Positions 1-7,663 of a stretch of 8,534 bases of DNA are shown here, piece after piece (position 1 is the first letter of the stretch; each line of letters opens with the position of its first letter). The position numbers and the translations under genes are program-made. Source of the stretch: Betaproteobacteria bacterium (GTDB lineage Bacteria > Pseudomonadota > Gammaproteobacteria > Burkholderiales > Rhodocyclaceae). The stretch is from positions 1 through 8,534 of the forward strand of contig BNUD01000101.1 in the NCBI GenBank assembly GCA_025997095.1, written 5' to 3'. The notes under the pieces were generated by a model. It did not search any database. It had not been told where the DNA came from and saw nothing but the letters and a program-made list of their open reading frames with translations.

Positions 1-1435
1 TGACTTCCTGCCCGATTCTGGGCAGCCCCAGTTCGCCCAACTGGTTGCCTGACCAGGTGCCGCTAACCCGCACCCAGCAACTGCTGTTCTGATCCTTTTG
101 TCCATAGCGATCCCAGTAAAACTGCACCTTGATCCGCCCCAGTTCATCCGTCCAGATGTTTTCTCCTGCGGGACCGACCACCAGCGCCGTTTCCGGTCCC
201 GGGACAATCGGCTTCCTGTAGCCCGGTTCCGGTCGGTAGATTTCGCTCATCGGGTGAACTTCAAAGTCAACCCGGACTTGCCATTCCTGTTCCCTGAGTT
301 CGCTTTTGCGTTCCGTCGCGCTGTGGCTCTTCGCCGATTGCCCACCCCCATTCTGGGTTTCCTGGGCAATTTCTTCCACCAGCAGGGCAGTGTGCAGCGT
401 CAGGTAGTCAATGTTCGCGGCGTCCGCCGGATGTTCTGTCAACGTAAAGGTGCAGCCCGGCGCCAGCCCCCGCAGTTGCCCGCCTCCCTTCGCTCGCCAG
501 CCCGGACTCTTTAGCGCCTGCATTCTGAGCACGGCCAGCCGCTCGCCTTCGGTAATCGGTTCGTTGGTGGCCTGGTTGGGGCCGGCTTTGGGTTGAACGT
601 AGTGACTGCCCCCGCTTTGCCCGACATGCCAGGCAAAAATCTCGCGGTCGTTTTGCAGGGTGTTTCTCGGCTCTGTCCGCGCAACGGTCAAATCCGCCTG
701 GGGACGGGTGTAGTCGTAATCCCGACTGACGTATTGACCACTGACGAGCCTTTTACCCGGTACAAAGGCGTCTATGTATTCTTCTTCGATTTGTTCGTCG
801 GGAAAGTGAAACTTCAGGGTTTGATAACGGGCATTCGGATTCCTGCGATAAGCCGACATTTCATCAACCAATATCAGCCGGTGCGCGCCGCCCTCATGTT
901 CAAAAAACCAGCTGATGCCCCATTCCTCACACAGCCGGACAAAAAAATCATGGTCGGTTTCATTATATTGGGTCTGGTAATCCCGCTTGGGATAAGTTCC
1001 GGTTAACCGCTTTTCAAAAGGATAACCATAATCTCCCAATAACTCGTCCAGTATTTCAACAACAGTTTTATCCTGAAAAATTTTACAGTCCGCAGTCAGC
1101 GTCGCCAGATATAACCACGGACGCATCGTGAGTTCGTAAAAGGCGTTCCGCCCTTCTTCCCGTAAAAACTTCGCTTCCGTGACCAGCGCGTTGATCTCCC
1201 GTTTCCCACCCCCCGCGTCCGCCAGCTCTATCTCCGCCGTGACTTCCTTGCCAATACAATCATCCAGCTCGTAATTCGACGCCCCGCCCGCCGAATCATT
1301 CGCCTTGTCTGGCGTCTTTAACGTCAACTTGTAGACAAATAACCCCTCTACCCCTTCTTCCCCCTGCAACTTCGTCGCCACCAAATCCAATCCCGGTAAC
1401 GCCGCTCCCCTCGCCATCAACGTCCGGGCGCTCAT
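1..1435 (-). CDS. vgrG: VgrG (TssI) T6SS spike protein, C-terminus beyond window
   Basis: Type VI secretion tip protein. VgrG trimers form the gp27/gp5-like spike that sits on the Hcp tube and carries effectors into target cells. The minus-strand frame is open from the ATG at 1435 to the left edge without a stop, giving 478 codons. An AGGAG (1444-1448) lies 8 nt upstream of the ATG. Residues ~15-45 match the VgrG N-terminal fold. Residues 151-178 carry the family signature YQTQYNETDHDFFVRLCEEW followed by GISWFF. Residues 419-478 contain VVGPAGENIWTDELGRIKVQ, then FYWDRYG, SSCWVRVS and LPRIGQEV, the start of the gp5 OB-fold and beta-helix region. A glycine/serine-rich linker lies at ~360-378. 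The rest of the beta-helix and any C-terminal effector or adaptor extension are outside the window. It is transcribed divergently from clpV. The family call is certain; cargo specificity cannot be judged. Confidence 0.96.
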   Translation of the reverse strand, partial: MSARTLMARGAALPGLDLVATKLQGEEGVEGLFVYKLTLKTPDKANDSAGGASNYELDDCIGKEVTAEIELADAGGGKREINALVTEAKFLREEGRNAFYELTMRPWLYLATLTADCKIFQDKTVVEILDELLGDYGYPFEKRLTGTYPKRDYQTQYNETDHDFFVRLCEEWGISWFFEHEGGAHRLILVDEMSAYRRNPNARYQTLKFHFPDEQIEEEYIDAFVPGKRLVSGQYVSRDYDYTRPQADLTVARTEPRNTLQNDREIFAWHVGQSGGSHYVQPKAGPNQATNEPITEGERLAVLRMQALKSPGWRAKGGGQLRGLAPGCTFTLTEHPADAANIDYLTLHTALLVEEIAQETQNGGGQSAKSHSATERKSELREQEWQVRVDFEVHPMSEIYRPEPGYRKPIVPGPETALVVGPAGENIWTDELGRIKVQFYWDRYGQKDQNSSCWVRVSGTWSGNQLGELGLPRIGQEV

Positions 1436-1443
1436 TTACAGGT

Positions 1444-1448
1444 CTCCT
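1444..1448 (-). promoter_or_regulatory. Ribosome binding site of vgrG
   Basis: On the minus strand AGGAG stands 8 nt before the ATG at 1435. This supports the chosen vgrG start, whose first residues (MSARTLMARGAALPG) already fit the usual VgrG N-terminus. Confidence 0.7.
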
Positions 1449-1809
1449 GAGTGAAAATTCCCTTGTTCGTCAGCAGGTTGTCAGAAATCATGGCGTTTCG
1501 TGAGCATGGATGAGCAGAGGGACAGAGAACCGAAAAATACTCGAAATTTATCCGTATGGCAAGAAGTAAGGCAAGGGGGGCAAGTTTCGATGCTGTCCAG
1601 TCTTCAGAATGCGCCGGAAGATGCGGAAATGAAGCGTGGAAAGAGGGTGTGCCGATGTTTGATGCCCCGTCGTGCTGCGACTTCGTGCGGGGTATCAGTT
1701 GCCTGAACATCGTTACTGCATTGGCGACCCCTTGCATTTTGTCCTGCGGTGACCGAACCAGAGGCAGTGTCGCCACCCGCTTGCCTGCCTTTCAATAGCA
1801 TGAGCATCA

Positions 1810-1938
1810 ATGTTGTTGGCATGTGAAGATCCGGCGCTGCTACAGGAGATCAGGAAGAAGCGGATGCAGGTTGACGAGCAGAGCCGTGAGATCAAAAAAG
1901 CGTGTTATAGCCATGCCATTACCGTTGCTCAGATGTGA
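1810..1938 (+). CDS. Possible 42-residue small ORF, unknown
   Basis: The ORF begins MLLACEDPALLQEIRKKRM and ends TVAQM, with a TGA at 1936-1938. The central part is rich in charged residues and Q/E/K (QEIRKKRMQVDEQSREIKK) and could be helical. There is no Shine-Dalgarno before the first ATG. An internal ATG at 1864 has a purine-rich AGGAAGAAG a few bases upstream and would give 24 residues. I do not recognise it. It may be a relic of a longer gene or not coding at all. Confidence 0.15.
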   Translation: MLLACEDPALLQEIRKKRMQVDEQSREIKKACYSHAITVAQM

Positions 1939-2053
1939 AATGAGCGAAAATGCATATCGTTGGTATTCCAATGGACCATTTATCCGGGTATCATCACGTC
2001 TCCATTTCATCGGGCAGGAATTGTTGCGGTGCGTCAATCACTGCCGTTTCATC

Positions 2054-2057
2054 AGGA
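2054..2057 (+). promoter_or_regulatory. Ribosome binding site deciding the clpV start
   Basis: AGGA lies 5 nt before the ATG at 2063. The frame is open a further 80 codons upstream to an ATG at 1823, but protein homology begins exactly at 2063, so this weak site marks the likely true start. Confidence 0.55.
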
Positions 2058-2062
2058 TTCTT

Positions 2063-4762
2063 ATGGCTGTTTCGCGTCATGCGCTTTTTGGCAAGTTGAA
2101 CACTACGCTGTTCAAGTCTGTTGAGTCGGCAACTTCTTTTTGCAAGTTGCGCGGCAACCCTTATGTTGAGCTGGTACACTGGATCAACCAGATACATCAG
2201 CTTCCTGACAGTGACTGGCAACGGATAATTCGCCATTTCAAGATTGACAGCGCCAGTCTTGACCGTGATATCGCAGCAGCTTTGGCGGCGCTGCCGTCCG
2301 GCGCAGGGTCGATTAGTGATTTTTCCCACCATATCGAGAATGCGATAGAGCGCGCCTGGATTGTCGCCACACTCGCAGCCGGAGATTACCGGGTACGCGG
2401 CGCCTGGCTGATCTGTGCTCTGGTGGAGAATCCGGAGTTGCGTCGTGTCTTGTTGGGTATTTCACCTTCACTTGCCAAAATTCCGGTACAGGATCTCGTG
2501 GATCTGCTCTTTCCCATCATTCAGGGGTCGCCGGAAACTAGCGAAAATTCCCATTCTGACGGCGACATGCCTGCCAGCGTTCCGGGGGAGGCAAGCCAGG
2601 CCATACCATCCGCCGCATCGGGAAAATCCCCTCTGACGCAGTATTGTTCCGACATGACGGAAAAAGCGCGTAACGGTGAGATTGATCCGGTCATAGGGCG
2701 CGAACATGAAATTCGTACCATGATCGACATTTTATTGCGCCGTCGGCAAAACAACCCGCTTCTGACGGGTGAGGCGGGGGTGGGGAAAACTGCTGTCGTT
2801 GAAGGTTTGGCACTGGCGATTGCGAATAATCATGTCCCTCCCAGCCTGCAAAATGTGCGTCTGCTCAGTCTGGATGTTGGGGCGCTTCTGGCGGGCGCCA
2901 GTATGAAGGGCGAGTTTGAGTCGCGTCTGAAGGGAGTGCTGGAAGAGGCGACAAAATCATCCACTCCCATTATCTTGTTTGTCGACGAAATTCATACCCT
3001 GGTAGGCGCAGGAGGACAGGCTGGTACGGGTGATGCCGCCAATCTGCTCAAACCCGCGTTGGCGCGCGGAACTTTGCGGACGGTGGGCGCGACAACCTGG
3101 AGCGAATACAAACGTCACATCGAAAAAGACCCGGCGTTAACACGGCGCTTTCAAGTCTTGCAGGTGCTGGAGCCAGAGGAAAATGCCGCCATTGACATGG
3201 TACGCGGACTCGTAGGGACTTTTGCCGCACACCACGGTGTGTGGATTATGGATAACGCTGTGCGCGCGGCTGTTACGTTATCGCATCGTTTCATTCCTTC
3301 ACGGCAATTGCCGGACAAAGCCATTAGTCTGCTGGATACGGCTTGCGCCAGAGTAGCAATGTCCCTGCACACCCCGCCTGCTCGCATTGAACACCTGCGT
3401 GAGCGCCTGACTGCTGTGCGCGTCGAATATGATTTGCTGGAACGCGAGGCAAAAATCGGGAAAGCTGAACTCGACCAACTGGAATCTATTGCGGCACGCA
3501 TTCAGGAGATGGAACAAGAACTTCAGACACAAGAAACCTTGTGGCAACAAGAACTGGAACAGGTGCAACACATCATAGAGCGGCGTAACACACTACTCGG
3601 TGAAGTGAAGAAGGCAGAATCCGAAATTGAAGAAGCCGTCGTTATTGATGCTGCATCAGCTTCATTCTTGCGTGAAGAATTGCGGGCATTGGAAGCAAAA
3701 CTTGAAACATTGCAGAAAGATGCTCCTTTGATTTTGCCGCAGGTTGACGAAACGGTGGTTGCAGCCATTATCTCTGACTGGACGGGCATTCCCGCCGGAC
3801 GCATGGTTCAGGATCAGGTGTCTACTGTGTTGGGGCTTCCAGATTTGCTTGGGCAGCGAGTCATCGGACAGGAACATGCCTTGAAACGGCTTGCTCTGCG
3901 AATCCAGACAGCGCGGGCACATTTGGCTGATCCCAACAAGCCAATCGGCGTATTCCTGCTGGTTGGGCCATCCGGTATCGGTAAAACAGAAACGGCTCTG
4001 ACATTGGCGGAGGCTCTCTACGGTGGAGAACAAAATCTGATTACCGTCAATATGAGTGAGTTTCAGGAAGCGCACACCGTTTCAACACTGAAAGGCGCAC
4101 CGCCTGGATACGTCGGCTATGGTGAAGGCGGGGTGCTGACCGAAGCCGTGCGGCGACGTCCTTATAGCGTGATCCTGTTGGACGAGATCGAGAAAGCACA
4201 CCATGACGTGTATGAGATCTTCTATCAGGTATTCGACAAGGGTTGGATGGAAGATGGAGAAGGGCGCTTTATCGATTTCAAGAACACGGTGATTTTGCTG
4301 ACTTCGAACGTAGGGTCGGATCTCATCAGTGGATTCTGCGACGACCCGGAACTTTCTCCAGATCATGAAACGCTGGCGCAAGCACTACAACCGGAACTGC
4401 GAAAAGTTTTCCCTGCCGCCTTTCTGGGGCGTCTCGACATCGTGCCGTATATCCCGCTGGCTTTGGATGCGCTAACCCGTATCGTCCGTCTGCATTTGCA
4501 GAAAGTTGTCGACCGGATGCGCGTTCAGCATGACATTGTTTTCGAGACTGATGATGACGTCATCAATTACATCGTGGCTCAATGCGGTACGCATGAGACG
4601 GGAGTGCGTTTGTTGGTGCGCTTCATCGAGCAACAGATCTTGCCGCAATTGTCTCATCACTGGCTGACCGCGCTCTCGGAAAAGAAAAGCATCCGGCGCA
4701 TCACGCTTGGGATTGAGGGCAAGGAACTAATTTATCAGGTGGAAAATGCCGAAGCTGCCTGA
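2063..4762 (+). CDS. tssH: ClpV (TssH) T6SS sheath-recycling AAA+ ATPase
   Basis: Cytoplasmic hexameric AAA+ unfoldase that recognises the contracted TssB-TssC sheath and uses ATP to take it apart so subunits can be reused. With the start at 2063 the protein is 899 residues, normal for ClpV. The N-domain begins MAVSRHALFGKLN and holds the ClpV-typical CKLRGNPYVELVHW (27-40). A variable linker covers ~155-190. The first ATPase module has Walker A GEAGVGKT (236-243), Walker B FVDE (306-309) and arginines at 361-362 in DPALTRRF. A short M-type coiled coil spans ~435-555. The second module has Walker A GPSGIGKT (635-642), pore loop GYVGYGEGG (682-690), Walker B LLDE (705-708) and sensor-like TSNVGSD (748-754). 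All key residues are intact. It lies 52 bp upstream of tssB with no terminator seen between them, suggesting co-transcription. The short coiled coil and N-domain separate it from housekeeping ClpB. Confidence 0.97.
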   Translation: MAVSRHALFGKLNTTLFKSVESATSFCKLRGNPYVELVHWINQIHQLPDSDWQRIIRHFKIDSASLDRDIAAALAALPSGAGSISDFSHHIENAIERAWIVATLAAGDYRVRGAWLICALVENPELRRVLLGISPSLAKIPVQDLVDLLFPIIQGSPETSENSHSDGDMPASVPGEASQAIPSAASGKSPLTQYCSDMTEKARNGEIDPVIGREHEIRTMIDILLRRRQNNPLLTGEAGVGKTAVVEGLALAIANNHVPPSLQNVRLLSLDVGALLAGASMKGEFESRLKGVLEEATKSSTPIILFVDEIHTLVGAGGQAGTGDAANLLKPALARGTLRTVGATTWSEYKRHIEKDPALTRRFQVLQVLEPEENAAIDMVRGLVGTFAAHHGVWIMDNAVRAAVTLSHRFIPSRQLPDKAISLLDTACARVAMSLHTPPARIEHLRERLTAVRVEYDLLEREAKIGKAELDQLESIAARIQEMEQELQTQETLWQQELEQVQHIIERRNTLLGEVKKAESEIEEAVVIDAASASFLREELRALEAKLETLQKDAPLILPQVDETVVAAIISDWTGIPAGRMVQDQVSTVLGLPDLLGQRVIGQEHALKRLALRIQTARAHLADPNKPIGVFLLVGPSGIGKTETALTLAEALYGGEQNLITVNMSEFQEAHTVSTLKGAPPGYVGYGEGGVLTEAVRRRPYSVILLDEIEKAHHDVYEIFYQVFDKGWMEDGEGRFIDFKNTVILLTSNVGSDLISGFCDDPELSPDHETLAQALQPELRKVFPAAFLGRLDIVPYIPLALDALTRIVRLHLQKVVDRMRVQHDIVFETDDDVINYIVAQCGTHETGVRLLVRFIEQQILPQLSHHWLTALSEKKSIRRITLGIEGKELIYQVENAEAA

Positions 4763-4804
4763 TTTATTCTACAATTGCGCGTCATTCAAACTTTATTTCT
4801 TGTG

Positions 4805-4810
4805 AGGAGG
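4805..4810 (+). promoter_or_regulatory. Strong ribosome binding site of tssB
   Basis: A perfect AGGAGG lies 4 nt before the ATG at 4815. This is the strongest Shine-Dalgarno in the window and fits high expression of a sheath subunit. The spacing is slightly short. Confidence 0.75.
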
Positions 4811-4814
4811 TTCT

Positions 4815-5372
4815 ATGGCATCAGTTAACAAGGTTTTCAATAATGCCCAGAAGTTCATTGGGCGAAATCGTGCGCCACGCGTGCAGATTGAGTACGATGT
4901 TGAAGTTTACGGTTCAGAAAAAAAGATCGAACTTCCGTTTGTCATGGCGGTACTGTCTGACCTTTCCGGTAAGCCAGTTGAGCCACTGCCTCCGGTAGCC
5001 GACCGCAAATTTCTGGACATCGACATCGACAATTTTGATGAGCGAATGAAGGCGATCAAGCCGAGAGCGGCGTTTTCCATTCCCAACACTTTGACGGGTC
5101 AAGGTCATTTGTTGGTGGATTTGACCTTTGAGAGCATAGATGATTTTTCTCCGGCCGCTGTTGCTCAAAAAGTAGATGCGCTCAAACAGCTTCTGGATGC
5201 GCGTACCCAACTGGCCAACCTTCAGACTTACATGGATGGCAAGTCGGGAGCTGAAACGCTGGTCAACAAACTACTTCAGGATCCCGCACTGATGAAAGCG
5301 CTGGCATCCGCACCCAAACCGCAACCCAAAACTAACGCGCCAGAAGGTGTGCAGGCGGGCGGCTCCGAGTGA
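4815..5372 (+). CDS. tssB: TssB (VipA) contractile sheath small subunit
   Basis: Small subunit of the T6SS contractile sheath. It pairs with TssC into protomers that wrap the Hcp tube in the cytoplasm. It is 185 residues, the usual family size. Visible signatures are RAPRVQIEYDVEVYG (19-33), ELPFVMAVLSDLSGKP (39-54), ADRKFLDIDIDNFDERM (62-78) and VDLTFESIDDFSPAAVAQKV (101-120). The helix LLDARTQLANLQTYMDGKSG (126-145) follows, and the tail is proline/glycine-rich (from ~167). It sits between clpV and tssC, with 29 bp to tssC, in the standard tssB-tssC pair. Nothing appears damaged. Confidence 0.97.
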   Translation: MASVNKVFNNAQKFIGRNRAPRVQIEYDVEVYGSEKKIELPFVMAVLSDLSGKPVEPLPPVADRKFLDIDIDNFDERMKAIKPRAAFSIPNTLTGQGHLLVDLTFESIDDFSPAAVAQKVDALKQLLDARTQLANLQTYMDGKSGAETLVNKLLQDPALMKALASAPKPQPKTNAPEGVQAGGSE

Positions 5373-5387
5373 CCATTCATTTCAGAT

Positions 5388-5392
5388 GAGGA
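5388..5392 (+). promoter_or_regulatory. Ribosome binding site of tssC
   Basis: GAGGA stands 9 nt before the ATG at 5402, in the 29-bp tssB-tssC gap, consistent with translation from a shared message. Confidence 0.65.
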
Positions 5393-5401
5393 AAAAGTAG
5401 T

Positions 5402-6913
5402 ATGAACACATCAGCGCAACAATCTACGCAAGATCTGACGCCGCTTCAGTTTGCCGACCCTGACGCATTTTCCGCATTGCTGGATCGGGAATTCAAGCCC
5501 AAAACCGATCAGGCGAGAGAAGCGGTAGAGTCGGCAGTTCGTACCCTGGCCGAGCAGGCGATGATCAACTCCTTGACCATCAGTGACGATGCCTACTCTG
5601 CCATTGAAGCGGTCATTGCGGAAATCGACCATAAGCTTTCCGAACAAATCAACCTGATTTTGCACAAACCCGAGTTTCAGCAACTCGAATCGGCGTGGCG
5701 TGGTTTGCACCATCTGGTCTACAACACGGAGACGGACGAGAAGCTGAAAATCCGTTTCATGGATATCTCCAAAGACGAGGTACGCCGCATGTTGCGTCGT
5801 CACAAGGGGATTGCGTGGGATCAAAGTCCGCTCTTCAAGCGAATTTACGAAGAAGAATATGGACAACTGGGTGGAGAACCCTATGGTTGCATGGTCGCAG
5901 ACTATTTCTTCGATCACACGCCTCCAGATGTCGAACTCCTGAGCGGCATGGCCAAGATTGCGGCGGCAGCCCACGCGCCCTTTATTTCGGGTGCTGCGCC
6001 AACCTGTTTGTCGATGACCTCATGGCAGGAACTGGCCAATCCACGGGATTTGACCAAGATCACCACCAATCTGGAACACGCAGCCTGGGCTTCCCTGCGA
6101 GAAGCTGAAGACTCCCGCTACATCGGTCTGGCCATGCCACGCTTTTTGGGGCGTCTGCCTTACGGTATCAAAACAAATCCAGTGGATGAGTTTGATTTTG
6201 AAGAAGAGACGGATGGCGCAGACCACCACAAATACGTCTGGTGTAACGCCGCCTACGCGATGGCGGTCAACATCAACCGGAGCTTCAAGCTCTACGGCTG
6301 GTGCACCATGATTCGTGGTGTGGAAAGCGGCGGTACTGTTGAGAATCTGCCGTGTCACGTATTTCCGACTGATGATGGCGGCTTTGATATGAAGTGTCCG
6401 ACAGAAATTGCCATCTCGGATCGTCGGGAAGCGGAACTGGCCAAAGCCGGGTTCATGCCGCTGATTCACCGCAAAAACACCGATAACGCCACCTTCATTG
6501 GGGCACAATCGTTGCAAAAGCCAGCGGAATACTACGACCCGGACGCCACTGCCAATGCCAATCTCTCCGCGCGCTTGCCGTATCTCTTTGCCAGTTCGAG
6601 ATTCGCCCACTACCTGAAATGTATCGTGCGTGACAAGATCGGTTCATTCAAGGAACGGGAAGATGTGCAACGCTGGCTGAACGAGTGGATCATGCACTAC
6701 GTAGATGCCGATCCCGCCAATTCCTCGCAGGAAACGAAAGCCAAGCGTCCCTTGGCAGCAGCGGAAGTGGAAGTAGACGAAGTCGAAGGTAATCCGGGTT
6801 ACTACAACGCGCGGTTCTACCTGCGCCCACACTTCCAACTCGAAGGCTTGACCGTCAGTTTGAGACTTGTAGCAAGACTGCCCTCGGTCAAGAAAGCAGG
6901 CGCAGCAGCTTGA
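5402..6913 (+). CDS. tssC: TssC (VipB) contractile sheath large subunit
   Basis: Large subunit of the T6SS sheath, building most of the contractile tube with TssB. At 503 residues it is full length for the family. The N-terminal helical part (28-54, DREFKPKTDQAREAVESAVR and following) is the region where other systems carry the ClpV-binding helix. Core motifs are FQQLESAWRGLHHLV (92-106), YGQLGGEPYGCMVADYFF (153-170) and GMAKIAAAAHAPFISGAAP (182-200). The C-terminal GYYNARFYLRPHFQLEGL ends in the beta-strands that knit neighbouring subunits together. It follows tssB closely. A strong hairpin lies 17 bp after its stop. No frameshift or loss is visible. Confidence 0.97.
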   Translation: MNTSAQQSTQDLTPLQFADPDAFSALLDREFKPKTDQAREAVESAVRTLAEQAMINSLTISDDAYSAIEAVIAEIDHKLSEQINLILHKPEFQQLESAWRGLHHLVYNTETDEKLKIRFMDISKDEVRRMLRRHKGIAWDQSPLFKRIYEEEYGQLGGEPYGCMVADYFFDHTPPDVELLSGMAKIAAAAHAPFISGAAPTCLSMTSWQELANPRDLTKITTNLEHAAWASLREAEDSRYIGLAMPRFLGRLPYGIKTNPVDEFDFEEETDGADHHKYVWCNAAYAMAVNINRSFKLYGWCTMIRGVESGGTVENLPCHVFPTDDGGFDMKCPTEIAISDRREAELAKAGFMPLIHRKNTDNATFIGAQSLQKPAEYYDPDATANANLSARLPYLFASSRFAHYLKCIVRDKIGSFKEREDVQRWLNEWIMHYVDADPANSSQETKAKRPLAAAEVEVDEVEGNPGYYNARFYLRPHFQLEGLTVSLRLVARLPSVKKAGAAA

Positions 6914-6928
6914 TGTGTTGGTGAACAA

Positions 6929-6956
6929 TTGGCTCCGCCATCACTGGCGGAGCCAG
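6929..6956 (+). terminator. Strong hairpin after tssC, possible partial terminator
   Basis: GGCTCCGCCA (6931-6940) and TGGCGGAGCC (6945-6954) form a perfect 10-bp GC-rich stem with loop TCAC. It extends by one A-T and one G-U pair. No run of T follows, so complete intrinsic termination is uncertain. It may reduce read-through from the clpV-tssB-tssC unit, or protect the 3' end of that message while hcp is expressed separately. Confidence 0.55.
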
Positions 6957-6990
6957 GGTTCACAGCTTGGCAAAATGACGTACAAGAATG

Positions 6991-7021
6991 TTGGCGCTTT
7001 GCATAAACCTGGTGCTACAAT
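6991..7021 (+). promoter_or_regulatory. Candidate hcp promoter
   Basis: TACAAT (7016-7021) is a good -10 match, with TTGGCG (6991-6996) as a possible -35. The 19-bp spacing is longer than ideal. It lies between the post-tssC hairpin and hcp and would leave a leader of about 50 nt. This is a motif-level prediction only. Confidence 0.35.
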
Positions 7022-7065
7022 GCCATGCGTTTAATTGACGTCTTTTTTATCAACACCCCATTTCC

Positions 7066-7072
7066 AAAGGAG
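7066..7072 (+). promoter_or_regulatory. Ribosome binding site of hcp
   Basis: AAAGGAG stands 5 nt before the ATG at 7078, a strong site that fits the high level of Hcp needed for tube assembly. Confidence 0.7.
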
Positions 7073-7077
7073 CGAAC

Positions 7078-7560
7078 ATGGCACAGGACATTTTTCTGAA
7101 AATCACCGGCATCGACGGCGAATCACCGGATGCTACACACAAGAACGAAATTGAAGTACTGAGTTGGAGCTGGGGCGTGACCCAGGAATCCAACATGCAT
7201 GCTGGTTCAGGCGGTGGGGCAGGAAAGGCCACAGTCAGCGATCTGGTATTTGAACACTACACGGATCGTGCCTCGCCCAATCTGGTGAAGTACTGTTTGA
7301 CCGGCAAGCATGTTGCCGAAGCCAAGCTGACGGTACGTAAGGCAGGTGGCAATCCACTGGAATACCTCAAGATCACGATGACGGATGTCATCATCAGCGG
7401 TGTGCATCCTTCTGGTGACAGTGCCGAAGAACGTATCCGGGAAACTGTCAATCTGGCCTTCTCCAAGGTTACGCATGAATACGTCGTCCAGAACCAGCAG
7501 GGCGGCAGCGGCGGTACTGTAACCGCTACCTTTGACATCAAGGGCAACAAGGAAGCTTGA
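7078..7560 (+). CDS. hcp: Hcp (TssD) T6SS inner tube protein
   Basis: Hcp hexameric rings stack into the tube that is fired from the sheath, and the ring lumen can carry small effectors. It is 160 residues, the usual size of the Hcp1 family. It begins MAQDIFLKITGIDGES and has the family motif EIEVLSWSWGV (24-34), a glycine-rich stretch HAGSGGGAGKATVSDL (41-56), and an extended loop before LVFEHYTDRASPNL. The C-terminus QGGSGGTVTATFDIKGNKEA is typical. There is no C-terminal toxin extension, so this is a structural Hcp rather than an evolved Hcp fusion. It has its own strong ribosome binding site and probably its own promoter. The putative muramidase effector starts 103 bp downstream. Confidence 0.97.
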   Translation: MAQDIFLKITGIDGESPDATHKNEIEVLSWSWGVTQESNMHAGSGGGAGKATVSDLVFEHYTDRASPNLVKYCLTGKHVAEAKLTVRKAGGNPLEYLKITMTDVIISGVHPSGDSAEERIRETVNLAFSKVTHEYVVQNQQGGSGGTVTATFDIKGNKEA

Positions 7561-7586
7561 AAGTTTTTTTGAGAACTTTCCATTAG

Positions 7587-7622
7587 ACCATGCGCCTTAT
7601 GTATCGTCATCAGGCGCATGGT
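7587..7622 (+). terminator. Hairpin between hcp and the effector gene
   Basis: ACCATGCGCCT (7587-7597) and AGGCGCATGGT (7612-7622) are perfect 11-bp inverted repeats around a 14-nt loop. No T-run follows, so it is not a textbook terminator. It could attenuate read-through, stabilise the abundant hcp message, or act as an mRNA processing site. A weaker dyad, GAAAGTT (7559-7565) with AACTTTC (7574-7580), overlaps the hcp stop. Confidence 0.5.
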
Positions 7623-7663
7623 TGCAAGACAAATTTCTGAAACAGGCAACAGGAAAAAATAAA

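Larger units (their letters stand above)
1436..2062. other. 627-bp divergent spacer between vgrG and clpV, no convincing gene
   Basis: This stretch separates the divergent vgrG and clpV starts and should hold both promoters, but I see no clear -35/-10 pair. The minus strand stays open in overlapping frames (1432-1776, 1604-1822, 1713-1895). The plus strand has short ORFs at 1500-1706 and 1556-1798, and the frame upstream of clpV is open back to 1823. None has a recognisable domain or a good ribosome binding site. The first minus-strand ORF begins MATLPLVRSPQDK, which loosely recalls the start of P4-phage Icd-like proteins (from memory, weak). Decayed coding DNA from a mobile element, or spurious openness, are both possible. 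Confidence 0.5.

Noticed and set aside
98..1006. Plus-strand ORFs at 98-514, 411-596 and 593-1006
   Set aside because: They lie antisense to the continuous vgrG frame, whose translation shows clear family motifs along its whole length. They have no recognisable domains.
6991..7004. Possible sigma-54 promoter (TTGGCGC ... TTGC) before hcp
   Set aside because: The GG and GC elements are 6 bp apart instead of the required 10, so the -24/-12 geometry is wrong.
7532..7663. Upstream start for the effector at 7532
   Set aside because: It overlaps the end of hcp, has no good ribosome binding site, runs through the hairpin region and adds 44 residues unlike the domain. The ATG at 7664 has a proper ribosome binding site.
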